The position numbers and the translations under genes were made by a program. From Burkholderia pyrrocinia (GTDB lineage: Bacteria > Pseudomonadota > Gammaproteobacteria > Burkholderiales > Burkholderiaceae): 64,000 nucleotides of DNA. Under the pieces are notes generated by a model that had not been told where the DNA came from, searched no databases, and saw nothing but the letters and a program-made list of their open reading frames with translations. The stretch is from positions 620,001 through 684,000 of the forward strand of contig NZ_CP070977.1 in the NCBI RefSeq assembly GCF_018417535.1, given 5' to 3'. Shown piece by piece: positions 16,866 to 26,600 of this stretch; the stretch's first letter is position 1, and every line of letters begins with the position of its first letter.

Positions 16866-17546
16866 TTACTGCGCGGGCGTGTCGAGCTGCTTCTTCAGCG
16901 CGGCGAGGCGATCCTCGACCGACGGGCCCTTGTTCAGTGCGGCGAGCTTGTCGTCGAGCGCCTTGCCGCTCGACGTGTCGGCCGAATTGAGGCGCGCGTC
17001 CGAGCGTGCGTTCTGCAGCGCGACCTTGTCCTCGAGCTTCTGGAAATCCTCGGACAGGTTCTTGCCGCCGATGCCGCCCAGCGCGCTGGCCGCGACATCC
17101 TTCGCCTGCGCGATTTCCTGCTTGGCCTGCAGGATGTTCGAGCGCGCGTTCAGGTCGTTGCGGCGCTGGCGCATGTCGGCGATCTGCCCCTTCAGTTTGT
17201 CGACCGACGGTTCGAGCGTCGTCAGCTCGGCCGCGAGCGCGTCGCGCTCGGCTTCCGCGTTCGACTGCGCGGCCAGTGCCTCGCGTGCGAGCGCTTCGTC
17301 GCCGGACTGCAGCGCGCGCTTCGCGCCGTCTTCGTACTTCTTCACCTTGTCGTCGGCCGCATCGCGCTTGCTGCGCTGGGTCGCGACCTGTGCCTCGATC
17401 TCGATCAGCGAATTCTCGGCACGGCCGATGCTGTCGTCGAGCTCCCGCACGATCTGCCGTGCGTCGCGCGACGGATCCTGTACCGAATCGGCCGCATCGT
17501 TCAGCAGGCCTTTGATCGTGCGCGAAACAGAGTCGAAAAGCGACAT
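16866..17546 (-). CDS. PspA/IM30 family protein
   Basis: A 226-residue coiled-coil protein of the PspA/Vipp1 group: MSLFDSVSRTIKGLLNDAAD, then DARQIVRELDDSIGRAENSL and long heptad-rich helices with ALQSGDEALAREALAA, the standard PspA-type helix break. PspA proteins bind stressed membranes and polymerise on them. The C-terminal part (LDDKLAALNKGPSVEDRLAA) is a short helical tail, not the usual pspF partner region. No pspBC or pspF lies nearby; the partner here is the TPR membrane protein downstream. The start at 17546 is preceded by GGAGGA. Confidence 0.9.
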   Translation of the reverse strand: MSLFDSVSRTIKGLLNDAADSVQDPSRDARQIVRELDDSIGRAENSLIEIEAQVATQRSKRDAADDKVKKYEDGAKRALQSGDEALAREALAAQSNAEAERDALAAELTTLEPSVDKLKGQIADMRQRRNDLNARSNILQAKQEIAQAKDVAASALGGIGGKNLSEDFQKLEDKVALQNARSDARLNSADTSSGKALDDKLAALNKGPSVEDRLAALKKQLDTPAQ

Positions 17547-17989
17547 GAAATCCTCCGTGGTTGAAAGGCGCCGCGTGACCGCGGCAGTGCCCGCCGCGGG
17601 CCGGTTGCGACCCGCGTGAGCCGGCGGATATTACACCACCGGTTCACTTAAATACGGCTTAAACGCGCGAGTTCAAGCGGCTTGCGTATCAGGATGCCAA
17701 ACCTTTCGCGATTGAAAGAAAATCGGCCGCGCGCACCATATTGCGTGTCCATGATAGGCCGACGATGCCGACAATACGTTTCGCAAATCACGGGATTGCG
17801 GGAATTTTTACAAAAAATCGCGAAGGCACCCGGTCGATTTCATTAAAATGCGCTGTCACGTCGCGGGAACGGATTGCCGCGCGACGGGGTCTGTCGACGT
17901 GACAGTCGCATCTCGATGCGCCCGCTCTGATTCATCCGCCTGCATTTCCGCATGCGTCCGAGGGTGCCACGTACGCCCGCCATTCCGAC
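17547..17989. other. 443-bp divergent intergenic region, pspA-like / penicillin-binding protein
   Basis: This carries both divergent promoters. The segment from about 17640 to 17860 is AT-richer than the flanks (TTTTTACAAAAAATCGCG, TTTCATTAAAATGCGC). No reliable -35/-10 pair, RNA or coding frame could be assigned. Confidence 0.5.
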
Positions 17990-20512
17990 ATGCCAATTAT
18001 CAAACGACCGCCTTCTCCTTCCGACAGGAACGAACCCCACTACACGCTGCGCCGTTCGCCGTCCGGAGCCTATTACCCCGATGACGACGATCGCGACCAT
18101 CGCAACGACGACCGCCGCGCACAGCGCAGCGGCGGCGGGGGCCGCCGCTCGTTCGGCTCGCGCGTCGCGCTGTGGTTCGCCGGCCTGTTCGTCACGCTGG
18201 CGATCGTCGGCGCGCTGATCGTCGGCTACGCGCTGGTCGTGATGGCGCCACAACTGCCGTCGCTCGATGCGCTGACCAACTACCAGCCGAAGGTGCCGCT
18301 GCGCGTGTTCACGGCCGATCACGTGCTGATCGGCGAGTTCGGCGAGGAGCGCCGCAGCCTCGTGCGCTTCCAGGACATTCCCGACGTGATGAAGAAGGCC
18401 GTGCTCGCGATCGAGGACTACCGCTTCTACGAGCACGGCGGCGTCGACTTCGTCGGCATCCTGCGGGCGGGCGTCGCCGACCTGATGCACGGCGGCGCGC
18501 GCCAGGGCGCGAGCACGATCACGATGCAGGTCGCGCGCAACTTCTTCCTGTCGAGCGAGAAGACCTACACGCGCAAGATCTACGAGATGCTGCTCGCGTA
18601 CAAGATCGAGAAGGCCCTGACGAAGGACCAGATCCTCGAGCTGTACATGAACCAGATCTATCTCGGCCAGCGCTCGTACGGCTTCGCGGCCGCCGCGCGC
18701 GTGTACTTCGGCAAGGACCTGAAGGACATCACGCTCGCGGAAGCGGCGATGCTCGCGGGGCTGCCGAAGGCGCCGTCCGCGTATAACCCGGTCGTGAATC
18801 CGAAGCGCGCGAAGGTGCGCCAGGAATACATCCTGAAGCGGATGCTCGAGGTCGGCTACATCACGCAGCCGCAGTACGACGCAGCCGTGAAGGAAGAGCT
18901 CCACGTGCGCACGCCGGGCAACCAGTACGCGGTGCACGGCGAATACGTCGCCGAGATGGTGCGGCAGATGATGTACCAGCAGTACAAGGACGAAACCTAC
19001 ACGCGCGGGCTGACCGTCACGACGACGATCAACTCGGCCGACCAGGAGGCCGCGTACCAGGCCGTGCGTCGCGGCATTCTCGACTACGAGCGCCGCCACG
19101 GCTATCGCGGGCCGGAAGCGTCGATCAAGCTGCCCGCGGCCGGCGACGACCGCGACGAGGCGATCGACGACGCGCTCGCCGATCACCCGGACAACGGAGA
19201 CCTGCAGTCGGCGGTCGTGCTGTCGGCCGCGCCGAGCGCGGTCGAGGTGCAGTTCGTCGGCGGCGCGACGACGACGATCGGCCCGGCCGGGCTGCGCTTC
19301 GTGTCGGCCGCGCTCGGGCCCCGTGCGAACGACGCGCTGCGCATCAAGCCGGGCTCGATCGTGCGCGTGCTGAAGGACGGCAAGACGGGCTGGCAGGTCG
19401 TGCAACTGCCGCAGGTCGAAGGCGCGCTCGTCGCGATCGCACCGCAGGACGGCGCGATCCGCTCGCTGGTCGGCGGCTTCGACTTCAACAAGAGCAAGTT
19501 CAACCACGTGACGCAGGCATGGCGGCAGCCGGGCTCGTCGTTCAAGCCGTTCATCTACTCGGCCTCGCTCGACAAGGGCATGGGGCCGGCGACGATGATC
19601 AACGACGCGCCGCTGTACTTCCCGCCGAGCGTGCCGGGCGGCACCGCGTGGGAGCCGAAGGACGACGACCAGCCGGACGGTCCGATGACGATGCGCACCG
19701 GCCTGCAGCGTTCGAAGAACCTCGTGTCGATCCGGATCCTCGCATCGATCGGCACGCAGTATGCGCAGCAGTACGTGACGCAGCGCTTCGGCTTCGATCC
19801 CGCGAAGACGCCGCCGTACCTGCCGATGGCGCTCGGCGCGGGTCTCGTGACGCCGCTGCAGCTCGCGACCGGCTATGCGGTATTCGCGAACGGCGGCTAC
19901 AAGGTCGATCCGTACCTGATCGCCGAAGTCGACGACGCGCGCGGCCAGCCGCTGCAGAAGTCGCAGGCCGTGATCGCGGGCAGCACGGCGCCGCGCACGA
20001 TCGAAGGCCGCAACGCGTACGTGATGAACAGCCTGCTGCATTCGGTCGCGACGGCCGGCACGGGCGCGGGCACCAACGCGCTGGGCCGCAGCGACCTGCA
20101 GGGCAAGACGGGTACGACGAACGACGCGAAGGACGGCTGGTTCGCCGGCTACCAGCAGTCGCTCGTCGCGGTCGCGTGGATGGGCTTCGACCAGCCGAAG
20201 AGCCTCGGCAGCCGCGAATTCGGCGCGCAGCTCGCATTGCCGATCTGGGTGAACTACATGCGCACCGCGCTGAACGGCGTGCCCGAGCAACAGATGCCGA
20301 TGCCGGACGGCCTGACCTCGATCGACGGCGAGCTGTTCTACGCCGATCGCACGCCGGGCAACGGCTTCGTCGCGAACGTCGACATCAACCCGGCCGAGAA
20401 TGCGATCAGCGCGAACGACGCACTCGGTTCGGCCGGTGCGGCAGGGCTCGCGCCGCCGCCCGTCACGGCGCAGGAGAAGCAGCAGATCATGGACATGTTC
20501 GAGAACAAGTAA
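17990..20512 (+). CDS. mrcA: Penicillin-binding protein 1A (class A, bifunctional)
   Basis: An 840-residue class A PBP that polymerises and cross-links peptidoglycan. The order is a charged cytoplasmic N-terminus with an Asp/Arg/His-rich stretch (about 30-50), one transmembrane helix (about 58-85, ALWFAGLFVTLAIVGALIV), and the GT51 domain with AIEDYRFYEHGGVDF and GASTITMQVARNFFLS. The transpeptidase follows with SxxK at Ser516 (PGSSFKPF), SKN in LQRSKNLVS, and GKTGTT (Lys706). Burkholderia usually have more than one class A PBP, so the symbol is by family. A strong terminator follows. Confidence 0.93.
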   Translation: MPIIKRPPSPSDRNEPHYTLRRSPSGAYYPDDDDRDHRNDDRRAQRSGGGGRRSFGSRVALWFAGLFVTLAIVGALIVGYALVVMAPQLPSLDALTNYQPKVPLRVFTADHVLIGEFGEERRSLVRFQDIPDVMKKAVLAIEDYRFYEHGGVDFVGILRAGVADLMHGGARQGASTITMQVARNFFLSSEKTYTRKIYEMLLAYKIEKALTKDQILELYMNQIYLGQRSYGFAAAARVYFGKDLKDITLAEAAMLAGLPKAPSAYNPVVNPKRAKVRQEYILKRMLEVGYITQPQYDAAVKEELHVRTPGNQYAVHGEYVAEMVRQMMYQQYKDETYTRGLTVTTTINSADQEAAYQAVRRGILDYERRHGYRGPEASIKLPAAGDDRDEAIDDALADHPDNGDLQSAVVLSAAPSAVEVQFVGGATTTIGPAGLRFVSAALGPRANDALRIKPGSIVRVLKDGKTGWQVVQLPQVEGALVAIAPQDGAIRSLVGGFDFNKSKFNHVTQAWRQPGSSFKPFIYSASLDKGMGPATMINDAPLYFPPSVPGGTAWEPKDDDQPDGPMTMRTGLQRSKNLVSIRILASIGTQYAQQYVTQRFGFDPAKTPPYLPMALGAGLVTPLQLATGYAVFANGGYKVDPYLIAEVDDARGQPLQKSQAVIAGSTAPRTIEGRNAYVMNSLLHSVATAGTGAGTNALGRSDLQGKTGTTNDAKDGWFAGYQQSLVAVAWMGFDQPKSLGSREFGAQLALPIWVNYMRTALNGVPEQQMPMPDGLTSIDGELFYADRTPGNGFVANVDINPAENAISANDALGSAGAAGLAPPPVTAQEKQQIMDMFENK

Positions 20513-20538
20513 GCGGTACGCCGCTGTTCCGGCATGCG

Positions 20539-20564
20539 ACGGGCGCCTTCGGGCGCCCGTTTTG
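20539..20564 (+). terminator. Rho-independent terminator after PBP1A
   Basis: A 9-bp stem ACGGGCGCC / GGCGCCCGT with the stable TTCG loop is followed by TTTTG. It lies 27 bp after the stop codon. Confidence 0.85.
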
Positions 20565-20596
20565 TTTGCGCGCGGCCGGCAACGGGAGAAGCGGAA

Positions 20597-21067
20597 TCAG
20601 AACGACGCGCAGGCCGGCACGAGCGTGATGCCGACCGACTCCTGATGGAATCGCTTCGCGTACGTTTGCCGGATCGCGGCGAGCCGCGCGCGCGTGTCGG
20701 GTGTATCGTCGGCGATGATCCGGATGACGAAGCTGTTTTCGTGTGTGATCCCGCCGGTTGCGCGGTCGCGCCACTGGCCGTGCGTGTCCCAGTACGTGAG
20801 GCCGTCGGGGAACGGTGGCGTGACCGTGTCGGCGAGGAACGCGGCGCGTTCCGCGTCGGTGACGGGGCCGCGCCCCGCGATGTCGCGCCCGAACAGCAGG
20901 TCGGCCTGCAGCATGCGGCTTTCTCCCGGCTGCGTACAGGCCGGCTGCGCGTCGACGACGGGCGAGGGCGACACCGCGCAACCGGCCAGCAGCGCGATTG
21001 CCACGGCGGCGATCACCGGCCGCGCGCGGTGCCGCCACGTCTCGGCCGGTGCCGGCAGCGGCCGCAT
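20597..21067 (-). CDS. DUF3574 lipoprotein
   Basis: A 156-residue protein with a lipoprotein signal sequence (VIAAVAIALLAGC, cysteine near residue 28) followed by a DUF3574-type domain: DLLFGRDIAGRGPVTDAERA, VTPPFPDGLTYWDTHGQW and KRFHQESVGITLVPACASF. The start at 21067 puts the signal at the N-terminus; the frame is open to 21166. Function is unknown. It is probably attached to an envelope membrane. It is convergent with the penicillin-binding protein gene. Confidence 0.82.
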   Translation of the reverse strand: MRPLPAPAETWRHRARPVIAAVAIALLAGCAVSPSPVVDAQPACTQPGESRMLQADLLFGRDIAGRGPVTDAERAAFLADTVTPPFPDGLTYWDTHGQWRDRATGGITHENSFVIRIIADDTPDTRARLAAIRQTYAKRFHQESVGITLVPACASF

Positions 21068-21212
21068 CTGCCCAATTCGCGTCGATCGACCTTCGCGCGC
21101 GCAAAACGCTGCGCGCTCAACCACTTGCGTGCTTGTCCGGCGGGTTATCAACAGGGCTGTCAACATAATCTGGGGATAACCCTAGGTTGGTTCGCCGGCG
21201 GCCGGCGCGCGG

Positions 21213-22232
21213 TCAGTGCTGCAGTTTCGCGTGCGCGAGATGCATGCCGAGCGTGCCGGGGTCGGTGTTCGTGCCCGACAGCAGCACGCCGACGCGCTTG
21301 CCCTGCAGCGTTTCGCGCAGCGGGCCGAGCAGCGCGGCGAGTGCGGCCGCGCATGCCGGTTCGACCGACAGCTTCAGGTGCGAGAACAGGAACAGCATCG
21401 CGGCGCGCAGCGCGCCGTCGGACACGGTGACGATGCGGTCGACGTGGCGCCGGCACAGCTGGTAGCTGTATTCCTCGGTATGCGGCGCCATCAGCGAATC
21501 GGCGATCGTCTGCATCGCGCTCATCTTGATCGTGTGATTCGCCGCGAAGCTGCGGCTCATCGCGTCGGCGCCTTCCGGCTCGACGCCGTACACGTGCACG
21601 CGCGGATTCGCGAGCCGCAGCGCGGTTGCCATGCCTGCCGCGAGCCCGCCGCCGCCGATCGGCACGATCACCGCGTCGAGGTCGGGCGTCTGCGTCGCCC
21701 ATTCGTAGCCGAGCGTCGCGGTGCCGAGGATCGTGTGATAGCCGTTGAACGGATGGATAAAGAAGCGGCCTTCCTCGGCCTCGATCCGCCGCACGAGGTC
21801 GAACGCCTGCGATGGGCTGCCCGCGAGCACGACTTCCGCGCGGTACTGCTTGCATTGCGCGATGCGTGTCGGGCTCGCGGTATGGAACATCACGACCTTC
21901 GCACTGCTGCCGAGCCGCATCGCCGCATACGCGACGGCCGCCGCATGATTGCCGGCCGATACGCAGGTGACGCCGGCGTTCTTGCGCGCCTCGTCGAGCG
22001 CGAGCAGGTGCGTGAATGCGCCACGCGCCTTGAAGCTGCCGCTCACCTGCAGCAGTTCGAACTTGAAGTTGACGTGCGTGCCTTCGAGGGACGGCAGGTC
22101 GACGCGTTCGAACACGGGCGTGCGCGCGACCCAGGGCGACAGCGCGAAATGCTGCGCGGCGATTTCGTCGAGCGTCGGAATCGGCTCGCCGTCGATCGTC
22201 GTATGGGTATTGCCCTGTTGTTCGGTCGGCAT
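21213..22232 (-). CDS. Threonine/serine dehydratase-like PLP enzyme
   Basis: A 339-residue fold-type II PLP enzyme. The PLP lysine lies in VSGSFKARGAF, the substrate loop is CVSAGNHAAAVA and the phosphate-binding glycine loop is IPIGGGGLAAG. It lacks a C-terminal ACT regulatory domain, so it is the catabolic or short dehydratase type, or a related racemase/dehydratase. The start at 22232 (MPTEQQGNTHTT) fits the family N-terminus; an earlier ATG at 22268 is possible and neither has a strong ribosome site. It follows the argE-like gene by 60 bp and is probably in the same operon. Confidence 0.85.
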   Translation of the reverse strand: MPTEQQGNTHTTIDGEPIPTLDEIAAQHFALSPWVARTPVFERVDLPSLEGTHVNFKFELLQVSGSFKARGAFTHLLALDEARKNAGVTCVSAGNHAAAVAYAAMRLGSSAKVVMFHTASPTRIAQCKQYRAEVVLAGSPSQAFDLVRRIEAEEGRFFIHPFNGYHTILGTATLGYEWATQTPDLDAVIVPIGGGGLAAGMATALRLANPRVHVYGVEPEGADAMSRSFAANHTIKMSAMQTIADSLMAPHTEEYSYQLCRRHVDRIVTVSDGALRAAMLFLFSHLKLSVEPACAAALAALLGPLRETLQGKRVGVLLSGTNTDPGTLGMHLAHAKLQH

Positions 22233-22292
22233 GACGTGGCGGGTGGCGGAGTGGGCCGGCCCGCACACGCGGGCCGGCGTGGCGGGGGGCAG

Positions 22293-23513
22293 TCAGTGCG
22301 CGTCGACCGACATGCTGCGGATAAACTTGCGCAGGAATTGCTCGCAGCCGGCGAGCTGCGCAAGCTCGACATATTCGTTCGGCTTGTGCGCCTGCTCGAT
22401 GTTGCCGGGCCCGCACACGACGCTCGGGATGCCCGCGCGTTCGAACAGGCCGGCTTCGGTGCCGTACGCGACCTTGCGCTTGTCCTGGTCGGCCGTCAGC
22501 GCACGCACGAGCTGCGTGATCGCGGCCTGTTCGGTTGCGTCGAGCCCGGGCGCCGCGGCGATCTTCGAGAACTCGATCGCGGCATTCGGATGCTCGCGAA
22601 GCATCTGCGGCAGTAGCGTTTCCTGCGCATACGCTTCGATGCGCGTGAAAATCTGCTCGGGATCGAGCGTCGGCAGGTTGCGGAACTCGAAGTCGAAGCG
22701 GCATTCGGCCGGCACCGTGTTGATCGCGTTGCCGCCCTGGATCGTGCTCGTCTGCGCGGTCGTGAACGGCACGTCGTACAGTTCGTCGAACGGGCCTTCG
22801 GCGCGGAAGCGGTCGGCGATGTCGCGGATATGGCAGATGAGGCGCGCCGCGTACTCGATCGCGTTGAGCCCCTTCGGCGTCAGCGACGAATGCGCCGCGT
22901 GGCCGCGCACGCAGCAGCGGTACGCGTTGATGCCCTTGTGCGCGATGATCGGCCGCATGCTGGTCGGCTCGCCGACGATGCAGCCGGACGGTTGCACGCC
23001 GCGCTTGACGAGGTCGGCGATCATCAGCGGCGCGCCCGCGCAGCCGATCTCCTCGTCGTACGACAGCGCGAAATGGATCGGCTTCGCGAGCTTCGTCGCC
23101 TGCATCTCGGGCAACAGCGCGAGCGCCGTGCCGATGAAGCCCTTCATGTCGCAGGTGCCGCGGCCGTACAGGCGGCCGTCGCGGATCTCGGGTGCGAACG
23201 GGTTGCTGTCCCATTGCTGGCCGTCGACCGGCACGACGTCGGTATGCCCGGACAGCACGATGCCGCCGTTCGTCGAGCCGTCGTGCGCGGGCACGGTCGC
23301 GAACAGGTTCGCCCAGCCTTCGCGCGGATCGTGCGTGATCGTCGATGCAATGCCTTTCGCGGCGAGCGCGTCGCGTACCGTTTCGATCAGGCCGAGATTC
23401 GGCACGCGGCTCGTCGTGTCCATCGACACCAGTTGCTTGACCCAGGGCAGGCCGACGAGCGAGGCGTCGCCTTGGGTTGCGGCGGACGGCGCCGTCGCGT
23501 CGAGAGTGGACAT
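22293..23513 (-). CDS. argE: Acetylornithine deacetylase (M20 family)
   Basis: A 406-residue M20 zinc peptidase-family deacylase. Metal ligands are in VLSGHTDVVPVDGQQW and GRGTCDMKGFIGTA, the catalytic glutamate is in LSYDEEIGCAGAP and another ligand is in CIVGEPTSMRP. The dimerisation lid (GHAAHSSLTPKGLNAIEYAA) and C-terminal CGPGNIEQAHKPNEYV match ArgE. It deacetylates N-acetylornithine in arginine synthesis; Burkholderia often have additional paralogues, so a related N-acyl substrate is possible. The start at 23513 gives MSTLDATAPSAATQ. The dehydratase-like gene follows. Confidence 0.9.
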   Translation of the reverse strand: MSTLDATAPSAATQGDASLVGLPWVKQLVSMDTTSRVPNLGLIETVRDALAAKGIASTITHDPREGWANLFATVPAHDGSTNGGIVLSGHTDVVPVDGQQWDSNPFAPEIRDGRLYGRGTCDMKGFIGTALALLPEMQATKLAKPIHFALSYDEEIGCAGAPLMIADLVKRGVQPSGCIVGEPTSMRPIIAHKGINAYRCCVRGHAAHSSLTPKGLNAIEYAARLICHIRDIADRFRAEGPFDELYDVPFTTAQTSTIQGGNAINTVPAECRFDFEFRNLPTLDPEQIFTRIEAYAQETLLPQMLREHPNAAIEFSKIAAAPGLDATEQAAITQLVRALTADQDKRKVAYGTEAGLFERAGIPSVVCGPGNIEQAHKPNEYVELAQLAGCEQFLRKFIRSMSVDAH

Positions 23514-23607
23514 GGCAAAACTCCGTCTGATGAATGGGAAAATCATACTCAAAAACGCGTCGGCCCGCCTGCGCCGGGCGCGATGCAGTGCAGCATCGCC
23601 GCGCCCG

Positions 23608-26600
23608 TCAGCGCGCCGCGGCCGCCGCTCCCTGCTTCGGGCCGAGCGCGCGCAGCGTTTCCTTGATCGTCGACACGCGTATCGCGAGATCGGGCGAGCG
23701 CGTTTCGATGCGCAGCTTGTCCTGGCCCGCGAGCCTGATGTGCCGGTGTTTCTGCACCATCTCGATGATCCGCATCGGATCGATCGGCGGATTCGGCTCG
23801 AACTGCAGCCCGATCGCGACCTCGCTCGCATCGATCTTCACGATGCCGAGCGGCTTCGCGGCGATGCGCAGCCGGTGCGTCTCGACGAGCGCGTGCGCCT
23901 GCGGCGGCAGCTTGCCAAAACGATCGATCAGTTCCTCCTGGATGCCGTCGATCGCGTCGCCGTGCTCGCAGTTCGCGAGCCGCTTGTACAGCGACAGCCG
24001 TTCCTGCACGTCCACGCAGTAGTCGGCCGGCAGGATCGCGGGCGCGTGCAGGTTGATTTCCGTCGTCGCGGCGAGCGGCGCGGTGAGGTCGGGCTCCTTG
24101 CCGTTCTTCAGCGCCTTCACCGCGTCGTTCAGCATGTCCGTATAAAGCTGGAAGCCGATCTCGTGGATCTCGCCCGACTGCTTGTCGCCGAGCACTTCGC
24201 CGGTGCCGCGGATCTCGAGGTCGTGCATCGCGAGATAGAAGCCCGAGCCGAGCTCCTCCATCTGCTGGATCGCTTCCAGCCGGCGCTGTGCCTGCTTGGT
24301 CAGCGCCTGCGGATCGTGGACCAGCAGGTACGCGTAGGCCTGGTGATGCGAGCGGCCGACGCGGCCGCGCAACTGGTGGAGCTGCGCGAGGCCGAACTTG
24401 TCCGAGCGGTGCATGATGATCGTGTTCGCGCTCGGCACGTCGATGCCGGTCTCGATGATGGTCGTACACAGCAGCACGTTCGCGCGCTGCGCGACGAAAT
24501 CGCGCATCACGCGTTCGAGCTCGCGCTCGTGCATCTGGCCGTGCGCGATCACGATGCGCGCCTCGGGCACGAGTTCCTCGAGCATCGCCTTGCGGTTCTC
24601 GATCGTCTCGACCTCGTTGTGCAGGAAATACACCTGGCCGCCGCGCTTCAGCTCGCGCAGCATCGCCTCGCGAATCACGCTTTCTTCCTCGCGGCGCACG
24701 AAGGTCTTGATCGCGAGCCGCTTCTGCGGCGCGGTCGCGATCACCGAGAAATCGCGCAGCCCTTCGAGCGCCATCCCGAGCGTACGCGGGATCGGCGTCG
24801 CGGTGAGCGTCAGCACGTCGACTTCCGCGCGCAGCGCCTTCAGCGCCTCCTTCTGGCGCACGCCGAAGCGGTGTTCCTCGTCGATGATCACGAGGCCGAG
24901 GCGCTTGAACTGCACGTCTGACGACAGCAGCTTGTGCGTGCCGATCACGATGTCGACGGTGCCTTCGTTGATCTGCGCGATCGCCGCATTCACTTCCTTC
25001 GCGGTCTTGAAGCGCGACAGCTCGACGATCCGCACCGGCCAGTCCGCGAAGCGGTCGGCGAAGGTCTGCGTGTGCTGCTCCGCGAGCAGCGTGGTCGGCG
25101 ACAGCAGCGCGACCTGCTTGCCGCCCAGCACCGCGATGAACGCGGCGCGCAGCGCGACCTCGGTCTTGCCGAATCCGACGTCGCCGCACACGAGGCGGTC
25201 CATCGGCTTGCCGCTCGTCATGTCGCCGATCACGGCCGCGATCGCCGCGGCCTGGTCGGGGGTTTCCTCGAAGCCGAAGCTTTCCGCGAATTTCACGTAG
25301 TCGCGCGGGTCGAGCGCGAACGCGTGGCCTTCGCGGGCCGCGCGGCGCGCGTACAGGTTCAGCAGCTCGGCGGCCGTGTCGCGGATCTGCTGCGCCGCCT
25401 TGCGCTTCGCGCGCTCCCACTGGCCGGAGCCGAGCGCGTGCAGCGGCGCGCTGTCGGGATCGGCGCCGCTGTAGCGCGAGATCACGTGCAATTGCGCGAC
25501 GGGCACGTAGAGCTTGCTGTCGCCCGAGTACTCGAGATGCAGGAATTCGGTCTCGCCTTCGCCGAGATCCATCGACACGAGGCCCATGTAGCGGCCGATG
25601 CCGTGCTGCGCGTGAACGACCGGGTCGCCGACCTTCAGCTCCGACAGGTCGCGCACCATCGCGTCGACGTTGCTGGCCTGTTCCTGCCGGCGGCGGCCCG
25701 CGCGGCGGCCGAGCGCGCCGTACAGCTCGGTCTCGGTGACGATCGCATAGCCTTCGCCCGGCACCGCGAAGCCGCTCGACAGCGGCGCGACGCCGAGCGC
25801 GAAGCGTTCGTCGCTCGCGAGCCAGCCCGCGAAGTGGTCGTTCGACGCGGGGCGCAGGTGATGCTCGGCGAGCAGTTGCAGGATCGTCTCGCGGCGGCCG
25901 GCCGATTCGACGGTCAGCAGCACGCGCTTGCCCGACGATTCGACGAACGTACGCAGCGATACGAGCGGATCGTCGGAATGGCGGTCGACGGTGAGTTCGG
26001 GCAGCGCCGTCGCCCAGCCGCCGGCCGGTTGCGCGGGCAGCACGACGCGTGCGAACGGCTTCGCGAACGCGAAGAAATCCTCGTCGGTCAGGAACAGGCG
26101 CTGCGGCTCGAGGATCGGCCGCTCGCGATCGTGCGACAGGAACGCGTGGCGCTGCTTCGTATCGGCCGTGAAGCGGCGGATCGATGCTTCGAGATCGCCC
26201 GTGAACACGAGGTGCGCGTCCTGCGGCAGGTAGTGGAACAGCGTGGCCGTCTCGTCGAAGAACAGCGGCAGGTAATACTCGATGCCGGCCGACGGCACGC
26301 CGTTGCCGATGTCCTTGTAGATCGGCGCGCGGCTCGGGTCGCCTTCGAAGGTCTCGCGCCAGCGGCTGCGGAAAGCCGTGCGCGCGGCTTCGTCGAACGG
26401 AAACTCGCGGCCGGGCAGCAGCCGCACGTCGCGCACCGGGTAGAGGCTGCGCTGCGTGTCGGGGTCGAACGCGCGGATCGAGTCGACCTGGTCGTCGAAC
26501 AAGTCGATCCGGTACGGCAGCGGCGAGCCCATCGGGTACAGGTCGATCAGCGAGCCGCGCACGCAGTATTCGCCGGGGCGCACGACCTGGCTCACATGCT

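Noticed and set aside
15463..17619. 718-codon plus-strand frame antisense to the TPR and PspA-like genes
   Set aside because: It mirrors the coiled-coil and TPR genes and has no start signal or domain.
17843..20290. Long minus-strand open frame (815 codons) antisense to the penicillin-binding protein
   Set aside because: Arg/Ala/His-rich composition and no motifs; a by-product of GC-rich third positions in the real gene on the plus strand.
20641..21067. Plus-strand open frames over the DUF3574 gene
   Set aside because: The minus-strand gene has a lipobox and DUF3574 motifs, which explain the interval.
21949..24921. 990-codon plus-strand open frame across argE and mfd
   Set aside because: It is antisense to two clearly recognised genes and has low-complexity, frame-shadow composition.
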